Below are positions 15,958 through 24,477 of a DNA stretch of 50,708 bases, in pieces. Position 1 is the first letter of the stretch, and the number at the start of each line of letters is the position of its first letter. The translations under genes and the position numbers were made by a program. This DNA comes from Enterobacteriaceae bacterium UBA7338 (GTDB lineage Bacteria > Pseudomonadota > Gammaproteobacteria > Enterobacterales > Enterobacteriaceae). The DNA lies in assembly GCA_002480085.1 (NCBI GenBank), contig DKPJ01000006.1:200741-251448 (forward strand). Reading direction: 5' to 3'. Below the pieces are notes generated by a model, which worked only from the letters and a program-made list of their open reading frames with translations, was not told the origin of the DNA and did not search any database.

Positions 15958-16337
15958 TTTAATACTCCTTTCACCCAAAAAAAGCGCACACTGGCACACG
16001 TGTGCCTGACGCTGACAAGGATAGTCCAGGTGAGCCGCGCAAGATACCCCTTTCGTTGCATTCTTGCGCGGAAAATCAACGCTCAGGAAAATTGTGCTAC
16101 AAGGCGATTAGCGATTTTTTTGCCAACGATTGACGAATTTTTACTACCGCCGCAGCAGACCGATAAATCAATCAATTAGAGAGGGGTCCGCTGATTTTAT
16201 GGCCACTTTTATTGTCTGAAATCAATTTGTGCGACAAATAATTATGTAGTCCACATACCAGGTTAATTTTTAGCGACTATTCTTAAATTTCTCTGTGCTG
16301 TTCACGGCCTCGTGATGTGATGTATGAGGAGTTTTCA
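15958..16337. promoter_or_regulatory. Divergent yiaF-yiaG control region with a 14-bp palindrome
   Basis: This 380-base gap separates the divergent yiaF and yiaG starts and must hold both promoters. The one clear element is a perfect palindrome, GGCACACGTGTGCC, at 15993-16006, 36 bases upstream of the yiaF start and therefore in its leader or promoter. The yiaG half is A+T-rich (16085-16290). I see no open frame or RNA gene in it. Confidence 0.55.
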
Positions 16338-16628
16338 ATGGAATACAAAGATCCAATGATTGAGCTGCTAAGCAGCCTGGAACAAATTGTTTTTAAAGAT
16401 GAATCCCGAAAAGTAAGTCAGATCCAAAAGCCGAATCCTTTTAGCGAGTTTGAACAGCTGCGAAAGGGCACCGGCCTAAAAATAGATGATTTTGCACGTG
16501 TGATGGGCGTTAGCGTAGCAATGGTGCATGAGTGGGAATCTAAACGAGTAAAACCTTCCACCACCGAGCTAAAACTGATGCGCTTGATTCAGGCAAACCC
16601 ACGCCTCAGCCGTCAGCTGATGGAGTGA
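16338..16628 (+). CDS. yiaG: HTH-type regulator YiaG
   Basis: The 96-residue protein matches E. coli YiaG. Its C-terminal half is a Cro/C1-type helix-turn-helix (about residues 43-80, including GLKIDDFARVMGVSVAMV and EWESKRVKPS), resembling the antitoxin-like HigA/MqsA DNA-binding domain. No toxin gene accompanies it. I chose the ATG at 16338 (MEYKDPM), with TGAGGAG upstream, as in E. coli; an earlier ATG at 16317 has no ribosome site. Residues 25-40 diverge from E. coli. Targets are not known to me. Confidence 0.92.
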   Translation: MEYKDPMIELLSSLEQIVFKDESRKVSQIQKPNPFSEFEQLRKGTGLKIDDFARVMGVSVAMVHEWESKRVKPSTTELKLMRLIQANPRLSRQLME

Positions 16629-16662
16629 TTTCTTTGCCCGCTTTACCTGGTTATGAAAAAAG

Positions 16663-16685
16663 AAACCCGCCAAAGGCGGGTTTTT
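16663..16685. terminator. Bidirectional terminator between yiaG and glyS
   Basis: AAACCCGCC, AAA and GGCGGGTTT form a 9-bp stem with an A-rich left flank and TTTTT at the right. It serves convergent yiaG and glyS. Confidence 0.93.
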
Positions 16686-16706
16686 AGTTTCTGCGGATCG
16701 GAAGGG

Positions 16707-18776
16707 TTACTGCAGCAGCGAAATATCCGCCACGCGCAGGAACAGCTCGCGCAGTTTTTCCAGCATGGTCAGACGGTTGATACGCTGAGCTTTATCCTCA
16801 ACGTTCACCATCACCTTCTCGAAGAAGGCATCGACCGGCTCACGAAGTTCCGCCAGCTCCACCAGCGCTTCCTGATAGCGACCCTCTGCAAAGTACGGCT
16901 CCAGCTTGTCGCGCAGTACAACCACCTGCATCGCCAGGGCAATCTCTTCCGCCTCGACCAGCGTGGCAGCATTCACGCGTTCGTTCAGCGTTTCGTCTGA
17001 CTTCGCGAGGATGTTGGAGACGCGCTTGTTCGCCGCGGCCAGCGCCGAGGCGGCGTCCAGGGAGCGGAAGTGCGAAACCGCCTTCATGCGGGCGTCGAAG
17101 TCTGCCGGGCGGGTCGGACGACGCGCCAGCACCGCCTGGATGGTGTCAACGGTATAGCCTTCGTCCTGATACCAGGCGCGGAAGCGGCCCAGCATAAAGT
17201 CGATGACGTCATCCACCACCTTCGCGTTGGTCAGCTTGTCGCCGTACAGGCGCACCGCTTCCTCGGTCAGGGTTTGCAGATCCAGGTTAAGGTTCTTCTC
17301 AACGATGATACGCAGCACGCCCAGCGCGGCACGACGCAGCGCAAACGGATCTTTGTCGCCTTTCGGATGCTGACCGATGCCAAAGATGCCCGCCAGGGTA
17401 TCCATCTTATCGGCGATGGCTACCGCGCAGGCCACCAGGTTAGACGGCAGTTCATCACCGGCAAAGCGCGGCTGGTACTGCTCGTTCAGGGCAACGGCTA
17501 CCTCTTCAGCTTCGCCATCGTGACGCGCATAGTGCATCCCCATCACGCCCTGGGTGTCGGTAAACTCAAACACCATGTTGGTCATCAGGTCGCACTTGGA
17601 GAGCAGGCCAGCACGCTCGGCGTTCGCCACGTCGGCACCAATCTGGGTGGCAATCCAGCCGGAGAGCGCCATGATGCGGTCGGTTTTGTCACGCAGGGTG
17701 CCCAGCTGCTGCTGGAACAGCACGGTCTGCAGGCGCGGGAGATTGTCTTCCAGGCGTTTCTTACGGTCGGTATTGAAGAAGAACTCGGCATCTGCCAAAC
17801 GCGGGCGCACCACCTTCTCGTTACCGGAGATGATCTGCTGCGGATCTTTCGACTCGATGTTGGAGACGAAGATAAAGTTCGGCAGCAGCTTGCCGTCGTT
17901 GGCGTAGACCGGGAAGTATTTCTGGTCGCCCTTCATGGTGTAGACCAGCGCCTCAGCCGGCACGGCGAGGAACTTCTCTTCGAAGGTGGCGGTAAGCACT
18001 ACCGGCCACTCCACCAGCGAGGCGACCTCTTCCAGCAGGCTTTCGCTCAGGTCGGCGTTGCCGCCAATCTGGCGCGCCGCCGCTTCGGCGTCCGCTTTAA
18101 TTTTGGCTTTACGCTGCTCGTAGTCTGCCATCACCTTGCCGCGCTCCAGCAGGATCTGCGGATACTGGTCGGCACTGTCGATGGTAAACTCCGGCTCGCC
18201 CATAAAGCGATGGCCGCGGATCACGCGATCGGAGGCGATGCCCAGAATGGTCGCCGGAATGACGTCGCTGCCCAGCAGCAGGGTCACGGTGTGCACCGGA
18301 CGGACAAACTGCACGTCGCTTGCGCCCCAGCGCATCAGTTTCGGGATTGGCAGCTTAGTCAGCGCAGTGGCGATCATGTTGGGCAGCAGCGCCTGCGCGC
18401 TTTCGCCTTTCACATGGGCGCGATAGAGCAGCCACTCGCCTTTATCGGTGGTCAGACGCTCGGCCTGGTCTACGGTGATACCGCAGCCGCGCGCCCAGCC
18501 CTCTGCCGCTTTGCTTGGTTTACCCTCGGCGTCAAACGCCTGGGAGATAGCCGGGCCGCGTTTTTCAACTTCGCGATCCGGCTGGGAGGCCGCAAGGTTA
18601 GCCACCTTCAGCGCCAGACGACGCGGAGCGGCAAACCACTCTACGCTGCCGTGGGCGAGACCGGCTGCATCCAGCTCGGCGGTGACGTTCGCAGCAAAGG
18701 ACTCAGCCAGGCTGCGCAGGGCTTTTGGTGGCAGCTCTTCAGTGCCAATCTCCACCAGAAAAGTTTTCTCAGACAT
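16707..18776 (-). CDS. glyS: Glycyl-tRNA synthetase beta subunit
   Basis: The 689-residue protein has exactly the E. coli GlyS length and near-identical sequence (start MSEKTFLVEIGTEELPPKAL). With GlyQ it forms the heterotetrameric alpha2beta2 class II glycyl-tRNA synthetase. The beta subunit carries tRNA recognition, including a central HD-like domain and a C-terminal DALR-type anticodon-binding region ending in REPVDAFFEKVMVN. It is nine bases downstream of glyQ in one operon, with the ribosome site in that gap. Confidence 0.98.
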   Translation of the reverse strand: MSEKTFLVEIGTEELPPKALRSLAESFAANVTAELDAAGLAHGSVEWFAAPRRLALKVANLAASQPDREVEKRGPAISQAFDAEGKPSKAAEGWARGCGITVDQAERLTTDKGEWLLYRAHVKGESAQALLPNMIATALTKLPIPKLMRWGASDVQFVRPVHTVTLLLGSDVIPATILGIASDRVIRGHRFMGEPEFTIDSADQYPQILLERGKVMADYEQRKAKIKADAEAAARQIGGNADLSESLLEEVASLVEWPVVLTATFEEKFLAVPAEALVYTMKGDQKYFPVYANDGKLLPNFIFVSNIESKDPQQIISGNEKVVRPRLADAEFFFNTDRKKRLEDNLPRLQTVLFQQQLGTLRDKTDRIMALSGWIATQIGADVANAERAGLLSKCDLMTNMVFEFTDTQGVMGMHYARHDGEAEEVAVALNEQYQPRFAGDELPSNLVACAVAIADKMDTLAGIFGIGQHPKGDKDPFALRRAALGVLRIIVEKNLNLDLQTLTEEAVRLYGDKLTNAKVVDDVIDFMLGRFRAWYQDEGYTVDTIQAVLARRPTRPADFDARMKAVSHFRSLDAASALAAANKRVSNILAKSDETLNERVNAATLVEAEEIALAMQVVVLRDKLEPYFAEGRYQEALVELAELREPVDAFFEKVMVNVEDKAQRINRLTMLEKLRELFLRVADISLLQ

Positions 18777-18785
18777 GGCCGCCTC

Positions 18786-19697
18786 TTATTTGTTTCGGTT
18801 GCACATCGGGAAGCCAAGGGCCTCACGGGACGCGTAGTAAGCCTCGGCAACGGCCTTGGTCAGCGTACGAATGCGCAGAATGTAGCGCTGACGCTCCGTC
18901 ACGGAGATGGCCTTACGCGCGTCCAGCAGGTTGAAGCTGTGGGCGGCCTTCAGAATACGTTCGTAGGCAGGCAGCGGCAGCGGGTTCTCCAGCGCCAGCA
19001 GCTGCTGTGCCTCTTTCTCATACTGCTCGAAGCAGGTGAAGAGGAAATCGACGTCGGCGTGTTCAAAGTTATAGGTGGACTGCTCCACTTCGTTCTGGTG
19101 GAACACGTCGCCGTAGGTAGTTTTCCCCAGCGGGCCGTCGCTCCACACCAGATCGTAAACGCTGTCCACGCCTTGAATGTACATCGCCAGACGCTCGAGG
19201 CCGTAGGTGATCTCACCGGTTACCGGCTTACACTCCAGGCCGCCGACCTGCTGGAAGTAGGTAAACTGCGTCACTTCCATGCCGTTCAGCCACACTTCCC
19301 AGCCGAGACCCCAGGCACCCAGGGTTGGGTTTTCCCAGTTATCTTCCACGAAGCGAATATCGTGAATGGTCGGATCCATACCCAGCTCTTTCAGCGATCC
19401 GAGGTACAGCTCCTGAATGTTGTCCGGCGACGGCTTGATGACCACCTGGAACTGATAGTAGTGCTGTAAGCGGTTCGGGTTTTCACCATAGCGGCCGTCG
19501 GTCGGACGGCGTGACGGCTGCACGTAGGCAGCGGCCATCGGCTCCGGGCCGAGCGCGCGCAGGCAGGTCATAGGATGGGAGGTGCCTGCGCCAACTTCCA
19601 TGTCCAAAGGTTGGACAATGGTGCAGCCCTGGCGAGCCCAGTAATCCTGTAAGGTCAGGATCAGGCCCTGGAAGGTCCGGGTATCAAACTTTTGCAT
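18786..19697 (-). CDS. glyQ: Glycyl-tRNA synthetase alpha subunit
   Basis: The 303-residue protein equals E. coli GlyQ in length. It is the catalytic class II subunit that activates glycine with ATP. The signature segments YWARQGCTIVQPLD, EVGAGTSHPMT, QPSRRPTDGRYGENPNR and GWEVWLNGMEVTQFTYFQQ are visible. It is the first gene of the glyQ-glyS operon, with a promoter candidate just upstream. Confidence 0.98.
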   Translation of the reverse strand: MQKFDTRTFQGLILTLQDYWARQGCTIVQPLDMEVGAGTSHPMTCLRALGPEPMAAAYVQPSRRPTDGRYGENPNRLQHYYQFQVVIKPSPDNIQELYLGSLKELGMDPTIHDIRFVEDNWENPTLGAWGLGWEVWLNGMEVTQFTYFQQVGGLECKPVTGEITYGLERLAMYIQGVDSVYDLVWSDGPLGKTTYGDVFHQNEVEQSTYNFEHADVDFLFTCFEQYEKEAQQLLALENPLPLPAYERILKAAHSFNLLDARKAISVTERQRYILRIRTLTKAVAEAYYASREALGFPMCNRNK

Positions 19698-19739
19698 ATT
19701 ATTTCGTGCTGGATACGTGTGGATTTAAAGGAAGCAGCC

Positions 19740-19768
19740 AGTATACCCATTGACCGCAAGATATACAG
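19740..19768 (-). promoter_or_regulatory. Candidate Sigma70 promoter of glyQS
   Basis: On the minus strand a TATACT -10 (19740-19745) lies 17 bases from a weak -35, CTGTAT (19763-19768), about 43 bases upstream of the glyQ start. The -10 is good; the -35 matches the consensus at only about half its positions. Confidence 0.45.
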
Positions 19769-19801
19769 TACGAAACGGGGTTGTTTGGGAAAATTGGCCT
19801 G

Positions 19802-20104
19802 CTAACGCATGGAAAGGTGTAAAAATTGCCCATCAGGATCGAAGGCGCAGACGAAACGCTCTTCCCGTGGCGTCAGGCCGCGCATCTCGTAGCTGGCCTG
19901 AAACTGCACCATTCCGGTGACCGCAATGCTCTGCTCCCGGGTGTTGTAGCGCTGCGCCGCCGTCTCCCGGCAGAGCTGCTCCATGCTCAGCGTCGTCGCC
20001 GGACTCACCTTCGGCTTATGAGCAGGTTGCACGGCGGCCTGCTGCGTCGTACCGCAGCCAACAAGCAGAAATATCAGCGCCGTTATGCAACACTTTGTCA
20101 TCAT
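19802..20104 (-). CDS. ysaB: Small lipoprotein YsaB
   Basis: The 100-residue protein matches E. coli YsaB, mostly in the C-terminal half (QRYNT, SYEMRG, ERFVCAFDPDGQFLHLSMR). A short lipoprotein signal ends in LVGC with Cys17 lipidated, followed by a Pro/Lys-rich linker. Function is unknown. It lies between glyQ and the divergent wecH, as in E. coli. Confidence 0.88.
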   Translation of the reverse strand: MMTKCCITALIFLLVGCGTTQQAAVQPAHKPKVSPATTLSMEQLCRETAAQRYNTREQSIAVTGMVQFQASYEMRGLTPREERFVCAFDPDGQFLHLSMR

Positions 20105-20197
20105 TTTAATCCCCGCAGGATGAGCTGGCTGTTATGTTATCTATTAGATAACACATGGTTATCGCTCTGTCATTGTTAGCGGGAGAAAGAGGGTCGG

Positions 20198-21190
20198 ATG
20201 GCGTCAAAAATCAGCTGGATTGATAACCTACGCGGGATTGCCTGCTTAATGGTGGTGATGATCCACACCACCAGCGGCTACATCACGGATGCGCAGAGCA
20301 TCAGCCTGCTCAACTGGGATATCGCTAACGTCCTCAACTCGGCTTCGCGGGTCAGCGTTCCGCTCTTCTTTATGATCTCCGGCTACCTCTTCTTTGGCGA
20401 GCGCAGCGCCCAGCCGCGCAATTTTCTGCGCATTGCGCTCTGCCTGCTCTTCTACAGCACCGTCGCCCTGCTCTACATCACCTTCTTTACCTCGATGAAC
20501 AGCGAGCTGAGCCTGCGCAACCTGCTGCAGAAGCCGGTCTTCTACCACCTGTGGTTTTTCTTCGCCATTGTGGTGATCTATCTGGTGTCGCCGCTGATTC
20601 AGGTAAAAAACGTCAGCGGCAAAATGCTGTTGGCCCTGATGGTGGTGCTGGGCATTTTGGCGAACCCGAACACCGTGCCGTTGAAAGCGGGCGGCGTAGA
20701 GTGGCTGCCGGTCAATCTCTATATCGCCGGGGATACCTTCTACTACGTGCTCTACGGCCTGCTCGGCCGCGCTATCGGCACGATGGATACCGATAAAAAG
20801 TACCTGAGCTGGATCTGTGGGGCGCTGTTTGTCATCGCGGTAGCGATCATCTCGCGTGGAACGCTGTATGAGCTGCAATGGCGCGGCGACTTCGCTGATA
20901 CCTGGTATGTCTACTGCGGGCCAATGGTCTTTATCTGCGCGGTCTCGCTGCTGACGCTAGTGAAAAACAGGCTCAACACGCGCCCGCTGCCGGGGCTGGG
21001 ACTGATTTCACGCCACTCGCTGGGGATCTACGGCTTCCACGCGCTGGTGATCCACGCCCTGCGCACCCGCGGCGTGGAGCTGCCCTGGCCGGTGCCGGAT
21101 ATCGTGTGGATTTTCAGTATTACGGTGGTAATTAGCCTGCTGCTGTCGATGCTGTTACAGCGAATAGATAAGCGCAGGTTTGTAAGTTAA
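20198..21190 (+). CDS. wecH: O-acetyltransferase WecH (YiaH)
   Basis: The 330-residue integral membrane protein belongs to the acyltransferase-3 family and matches E. coli WecH (331 aa), which O-acetylates enterobacterial common antigen. It has about ten membrane helices. The family motif IDNLRGIACLMVVMIHTT contains the conserved catalytic-type His22 near the N-terminus, followed by SVPLFFMISGYLFF. GGGAGAAAGAGGG provides the ribosome site. In E. coli, yiaA and yiaB follow before xylB; they are absent here and replaced by a REP pair. Confidence 0.94.
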   Translation: MASKISWIDNLRGIACLMVVMIHTTSGYITDAQSISLLNWDIANVLNSASRVSVPLFFMISGYLFFGERSAQPRNFLRIALCLLFYSTVALLYITFFTSMNSELSLRNLLQKPVFYHLWFFFAIVVIYLVSPLIQVKNVSGKMLLALMVVLGILANPNTVPLKAGGVEWLPVNLYIAGDTFYYVLYGLLGRAIGTMDTDKKYLSWICGALFVIAVAIISRGTLYELQWRGDFADTWYVYCGPMVFICAVSLLTLVKNRLNTRPLPGLGLISRHSLGIYGFHALVIHALRTRGVELPWPVPDIVWIFSITVVISLLLSMLLQRIDKRRFVS

Positions 21191-21196
21191 AGAGAT

Positions 21197-21280
21197 GCCC
21201 GGCGGCGCTTGCGCTTGCCGGGCCTACAAGGGCCATAAAGGCTACGATCCGTAGGCCGGGTAAGCGCAGCGCCACCCGGC
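21197..21280. repeat. REP pair (BIME) between wecH and xylB
   Basis: Two oppositely oriented REP units lie at 21197-21222 (GCCCGGCGGCGCTTGCGC then TTGCCGGGC) and 21251-21280 (GTAGGCCGGGTAAGCGCAGC then GCCACCCGGC). They lie between convergent genes and may block transcription read-through or bind DNA gyrase. Confidence 0.9.
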
Positions 21281-21286
21281 GATAGC

Positions 21287-22741
21287 TCAGGACATCAGCG
21301 GCAGTAGCTGCTGATAGATCTTGCGGAAGGTCTCCCGCCGTGGCGCATAGGCCTGATGGCGTTCTGCGTCCGGGTGATGTTCTTGCTCCAGCGGCAGCTG
21401 CGGGAGCAGATCCGCCAGCGGCGTCTGCGGGTTAACGGCAATCTGCGCCAGCCGCGCCGCCCCCAGTGCCGGGCCGACGTCGCCACCGGTGCGGTAGTCG
21501 AGCTGCTGACCGCTAATATCCGCCAGCATCTGCCGCCAGTAGGCGCTACGCGCGCCGCCGCCGATCAGGGTGATGCTTTTCGGCGTCACGCCGCAGGCGT
21601 GCACCGCATCCATCCCGTCCGCCAGCGCGTAGCCAACGCCCTCCAGCACCGCCCGGGCCAGCTCACGCCGCCCATGCTGATGCGTCAGGCCAAAGAACAC
21701 GCCCTTCGCCTGCGGGTTGTTGTGCGGAGTACGCTCCCCGGAGAGATAGGGTAAAAACCAGAGATCGCCCGCGCTGTCGTCAGCCTGCTCCGCCGCGGCA
21801 ATCATCTCAGAGACCGACCCCAGGCCGGTGAGCGCCGCCGCCCAGTCGAGGCAGGAGGCCGCACTGAGCATGACCGACATCAGGTGCCAGCGATCGGGCA
21901 GCGCATGACAGAAGCTGTGCACGGCGCTCTCTGGCTTGCTAAGGAAACCGTTGCTGACCGCGAAGTAGACTCCCGAGGTGCCCAGGGAGAGCATCGCCTG
22001 CCCGGCGTCCGCCATGCCGACGCCAACCGCGCCCGCGGCGTTATCCCCGCCCCCGGCCACGACCGGTACGGCAGGCATCCCCCATGCGGTCGCCACCTCC
22101 GGCAGCAGCGTACCGGCGATCTCACTCCCCTCAAACAGCCTGGGCATGTTATCCCGGGTGAGGCCGCAGGCGGCAAGCATCTCACTGCTCCAGTCGCGTT
22201 TTGCCACGTCCAGCCACATCGTTCCCGCCGCGTCGGACATATCGCTGGCATACTCGCCGGTCATCCGCAGACGCAGGTAATCTTTCGGCAGCAGCACCTT
22301 CGCTACCTGGGCAAACACCTCAGGCTCGTGGCGTTTTACCCACAGCAGCTTGGGGGCGGTAAAGCCGGGCATCATCAGGTTGCCGGTGATCTGCCGTGAG
22401 TCAGGCACCGCCGTCTCCAGCAGGGCGCACTCCTCTGCACAGCGGCCGTCGTTCCACAGAATGGCCGGACGCAGAACGCAATTATCGCTGTCCAGCAGCG
22501 TTGCGCCGTGCATCTGCCCGGCAATGCCGATGGCCTTGACCCCGGACAGCGGCTGCTGCTGACCCAGCGCCTTCAACGCGCTATTTGTCGCCTGCCACCA
22601 CTGGTTGGGATCCTGCTCTGACCAGAGCGGATGCGGACGTGAGACGGAAAGCTTCTCGGTGTGCGAAGCCAGCATCTCGCCCTGCTCGTTCAGCAGAATA
22701 GCTTTTACACCCGACGTGCCCAGATCGATGCCGATATACAT
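21287..22741 (-). CDS. xylB: Xylulokinase XylB
   Basis: XylB phosphorylates D-xylulose to xylulose-5-phosphate for the pentose phosphate pathway. The 484-residue FGGY-family kinase equals E. coli XylB in length. Asp6 (IDLGTSGVKA) and the catalytic base Asp233 (AGGGDNAAGAVG) are at the same positions. QMHGATLLD and GGGARSAYWRQ are also conserved. It is downstream of xylA in the xylAB operon, with a REP pair in the gap that may adjust relative expression. Confidence 0.98.
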   Translation of the reverse strand: MYIGIDLGTSGVKAILLNEQGEMLASHTEKLSVSRPHPLWSEQDPNQWWQATNSALKALGQQQPLSGVKAIGIAGQMHGATLLDSDNCVLRPAILWNDGRCAEECALLETAVPDSRQITGNLMMPGFTAPKLLWVKRHEPEVFAQVAKVLLPKDYLRLRMTGEYASDMSDAAGTMWLDVAKRDWSSEMLAACGLTRDNMPRLFEGSEIAGTLLPEVATAWGMPAVPVVAGGGDNAAGAVGVGMADAGQAMLSLGTSGVYFAVSNGFLSKPESAVHSFCHALPDRWHLMSVMLSAASCLDWAAALTGLGSVSEMIAAAEQADDSAGDLWFLPYLSGERTPHNNPQAKGVFFGLTHQHGRRELARAVLEGVGYALADGMDAVHACGVTPKSITLIGGGARSAYWRQMLADISGQQLDYRTGGDVGPALGAARLAQIAVNPQTPLADLLPQLPLEQEHHPDAERHQAYAPRRETFRKIYQQLLPLMS

Positions 22742-22763
22742 AGCGGGATTCCTTAATGAAAAC

Positions 22764-22829
22764 GCCGGGCGGCACTGCGTTTGCCCGGCCTACAGGTTCG
22801 CAGGCCCGGTAAGCGCAGCGCCACCGGGC
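22764..22829. repeat. REP pair between xylA and xylB
   Basis: REP units at 22764-22789 and 22801-22829 (GCCGGGCGGCACTGCG then TTTGCCCGGC; GCCCGGTAAGCGCAGC then GCCACCGGGC) lie in the 96-base gap inside the xylAB operon. REP stems inside operons usually protect the upstream message from 3' decay, here xylA. Confidence 0.9.
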
Positions 22830-22837
22830 AATGCTGG

Positions 22838-24160
22838 TTATTTATCAAAAATATAGTGGTTAACCAGGTTCTCCAGCAGCTCCTGGTGGCCGCTCTGGTG
22901 CTGCGGGGCCAGGTTTTGCTGTTCAGCGTACTTCGCCAGCTCGGTCAGGGTAAGCTGCCCTTTCAGGATCTGCTGGCCCAGCTCACCATTCCAGCCCGCG
23001 TAGCGTTTCGCCACGCGCTTATCCAGCTCGCCGTCTTCGATCATGCGGGCCGCCACCTTCAGCGCCAGCGCCATGGTGTCCATCGCCCCAATATGACCAT
23101 AGAACAGATCGTATTTGTCGGTGCTCTGACGGCGCACTTTGGCATCAAAATTGAGGCCGCCGGTGATAAAGCCCCCCGCCTTCACAATCTCATACATCAC
23201 CAGGGCGTTCTCCTCAACGCTGTTCGGGAACTGGTCTGTATCCCAGCCCAGCTGCATGTCACCGCGGTTGGCGTCAACGGAGCCGAAAATACCCAGCGCA
23301 ATGGCTGAAGCGATCTCGTGGTGGAAGGAGTGCCCGGCCAGCGTGGCGTGGTTGGCCTCGATATTGACCTTGATCTCTTTCTCCAGGCCAAACTGCTTGA
23401 GGAAGCCGTAGACCGTGGCCACGTCGTAGTCATACTGGTGTTTGGTCGGCTCCTGCGGCTTCGGCTCGATCAGCAGCGTGCCCTGGAAGCCGATTTTATG
23501 CTTGTGCTCGACCACCATCTGCATAAAGCGGCCGATCTGCTCCCGCTCCTGGCGCAGATCGGTATTGAGCAGGGTTTCGTACCCTTCCCGGCCGCCCCAC
23601 AGCACGTAGTTTTCACCGCCCAGCTTATGGGTCGCGTTCATGGCGGTGACCACCTGGGTTGCCGCCCAGCTAAAGACTTCCGGATCCGGGTTGGTCGCCG
23701 CACCCGCGCCATAGCGTGGGTGAGTAAAGCAGTTCGCCGTACCCCACAGCAGCTTCACGCCGCTCTGCTGCTGCTTCTCGGCCAGGATATCGGTCATGGT
23801 GGCAAAGTTATTGAGATACTCCTTTAGCGACGCCCCCTCTGGGGAGACATCCACATCGTGGAAGCAGTAGTAGGGAACGTTGAGCTTGTGGAAAAACTCA
23901 AAGGCCACGTCAGCTTTGCGTTTTGCCAGCGCCAGCGCATCGCCAGCCTGCTGCCACGGTCGCTCAAACGCGCCGACGCCAAACATATCCGCCCCGGTCC
24001 AGCAGAAGGTGTGCCAGTAGCAGGCGGCAAAGCGCAGATGATCTTCCATCCGCTTGCCCAGCACCAGTTCGTCCGGGTTGTAGTGGCGAAAAGCTAACGG
24101 GTTGGCGGTTTTCGGGCCTTCATAGCGAACGCGGTCAAGTTGGTCGAAATAGGCTTGCAT
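22838..24160 (-). CDS. xylA: Xylose isomerase XylA
   Basis: XylA converts D-xylose to D-xylulose using two divalent metals. The 440-residue TIM-barrel protein matches E. coli XylA in length. Catalytic His101 and Asp104 lie in CFHDVDVSPEG, and the metal ligand segments are LLIEPKP, NIEANH and FDAKVRRQS. I chose the ATG at 24158-24160 (MQAYFDQLDR), with GGAG in its leader; an in-frame ATG at 24178 adds MIMELN, which is leader sequence. It is divergent from xylF. Confidence 0.98.
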   Translation of the reverse strand: MQAYFDQLDRVRYEGPKTANPLAFRHYNPDELVLGKRMEDHLRFAACYWHTFCWTGADMFGVGAFERPWQQAGDALALAKRKADVAFEFFHKLNVPYYCFHDVDVSPEGASLKEYLNNFATMTDILAEKQQQSGVKLLWGTANCFTHPRYGAGAATNPDPEVFSWAATQVVTAMNATHKLGGENYVLWGGREGYETLLNTDLRQEREQIGRFMQMVVEHKHKIGFQGTLLIEPKPQEPTKHQYDYDVATVYGFLKQFGLEKEIKVNIEANHATLAGHSFHHEIASAIALGIFGSVDANRGDMQLGWDTDQFPNSVEENALVMYEIVKAGGFITGGLNFDAKVRRQSTDKYDLFYGHIGAMDTMALALKVAARMIEDGELDKRVAKRYAGWNGELGQQILKGQLTLTELAKYAEQQNLAPQHQSGHQELLENLVNHYIFDK

Positions 24161-24477
24161 ATTCAGCTCCATAATCAATGTCTGCGGCAGGGGATATCAG
24201 TGGCATTAATAGTGGATATTCGCCGGGCGTTGCTCAATTACGTTATTTCACACTGCTATTGAGAGAATGCACAAACGTGCGCTGGCTCTCAAATATCCCT
24301 TTAGCGGCTTAAAATAAGATCGCGGTCATAAATTAGGAAATAAACCAAAAAACGTAATCAGAAGATAAAAATCAGTAATTGCCAGCCCGCCATAAGATGT
24401 TAAAAATTTGCTACGTCTGTCGCTGTGCATGTTTCTTTTATCTCAAGCCCGATAACCCTACAAAAGGTATTAATATT
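24161..24477. promoter_or_regulatory. Divergent xylA-xylF control region (CRP and XylR sites)
   Basis: This 317-base gap serves both xyl operons. A CRP-like site reads TGTGC-N6-TCAAT on the minus strand (24258-24273), at the position of the CRP site in E. coli. A segment at 24335-24380 containing GGAAATAAACC, ACGTAATC, AAGATAAAAATC and GTAATT closely follows the xylF-proximal XylR site of E. coli. TCAATTACGTTATTTCACAC (24234-24253) is also conserved on the xylA side. I could not find the second, xylA-proximal XylR site known in E. coli. Confidence 0.75.

Noticed and set aside
17070..19469. A 799-codon open frame on the plus strand antisense to glyS and glyQ
   Set aside because: It spans two conserved synthetase genes and reads across their junction. 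It has no recognisable domain, and its length is explained by the rarity of TTA, CTA and TCA codons in the true genes.
21287..24160. Possible toxin-antitoxin or phage genes near yiaG and the xyl locus
   Set aside because: YiaG resembles an antitoxin DNA-binding domain, but no toxin gene adjoins it. Every gene in the xyl region is accounted for by xylose metabolism, and no integrase, attachment repeat or phage gene was seen.
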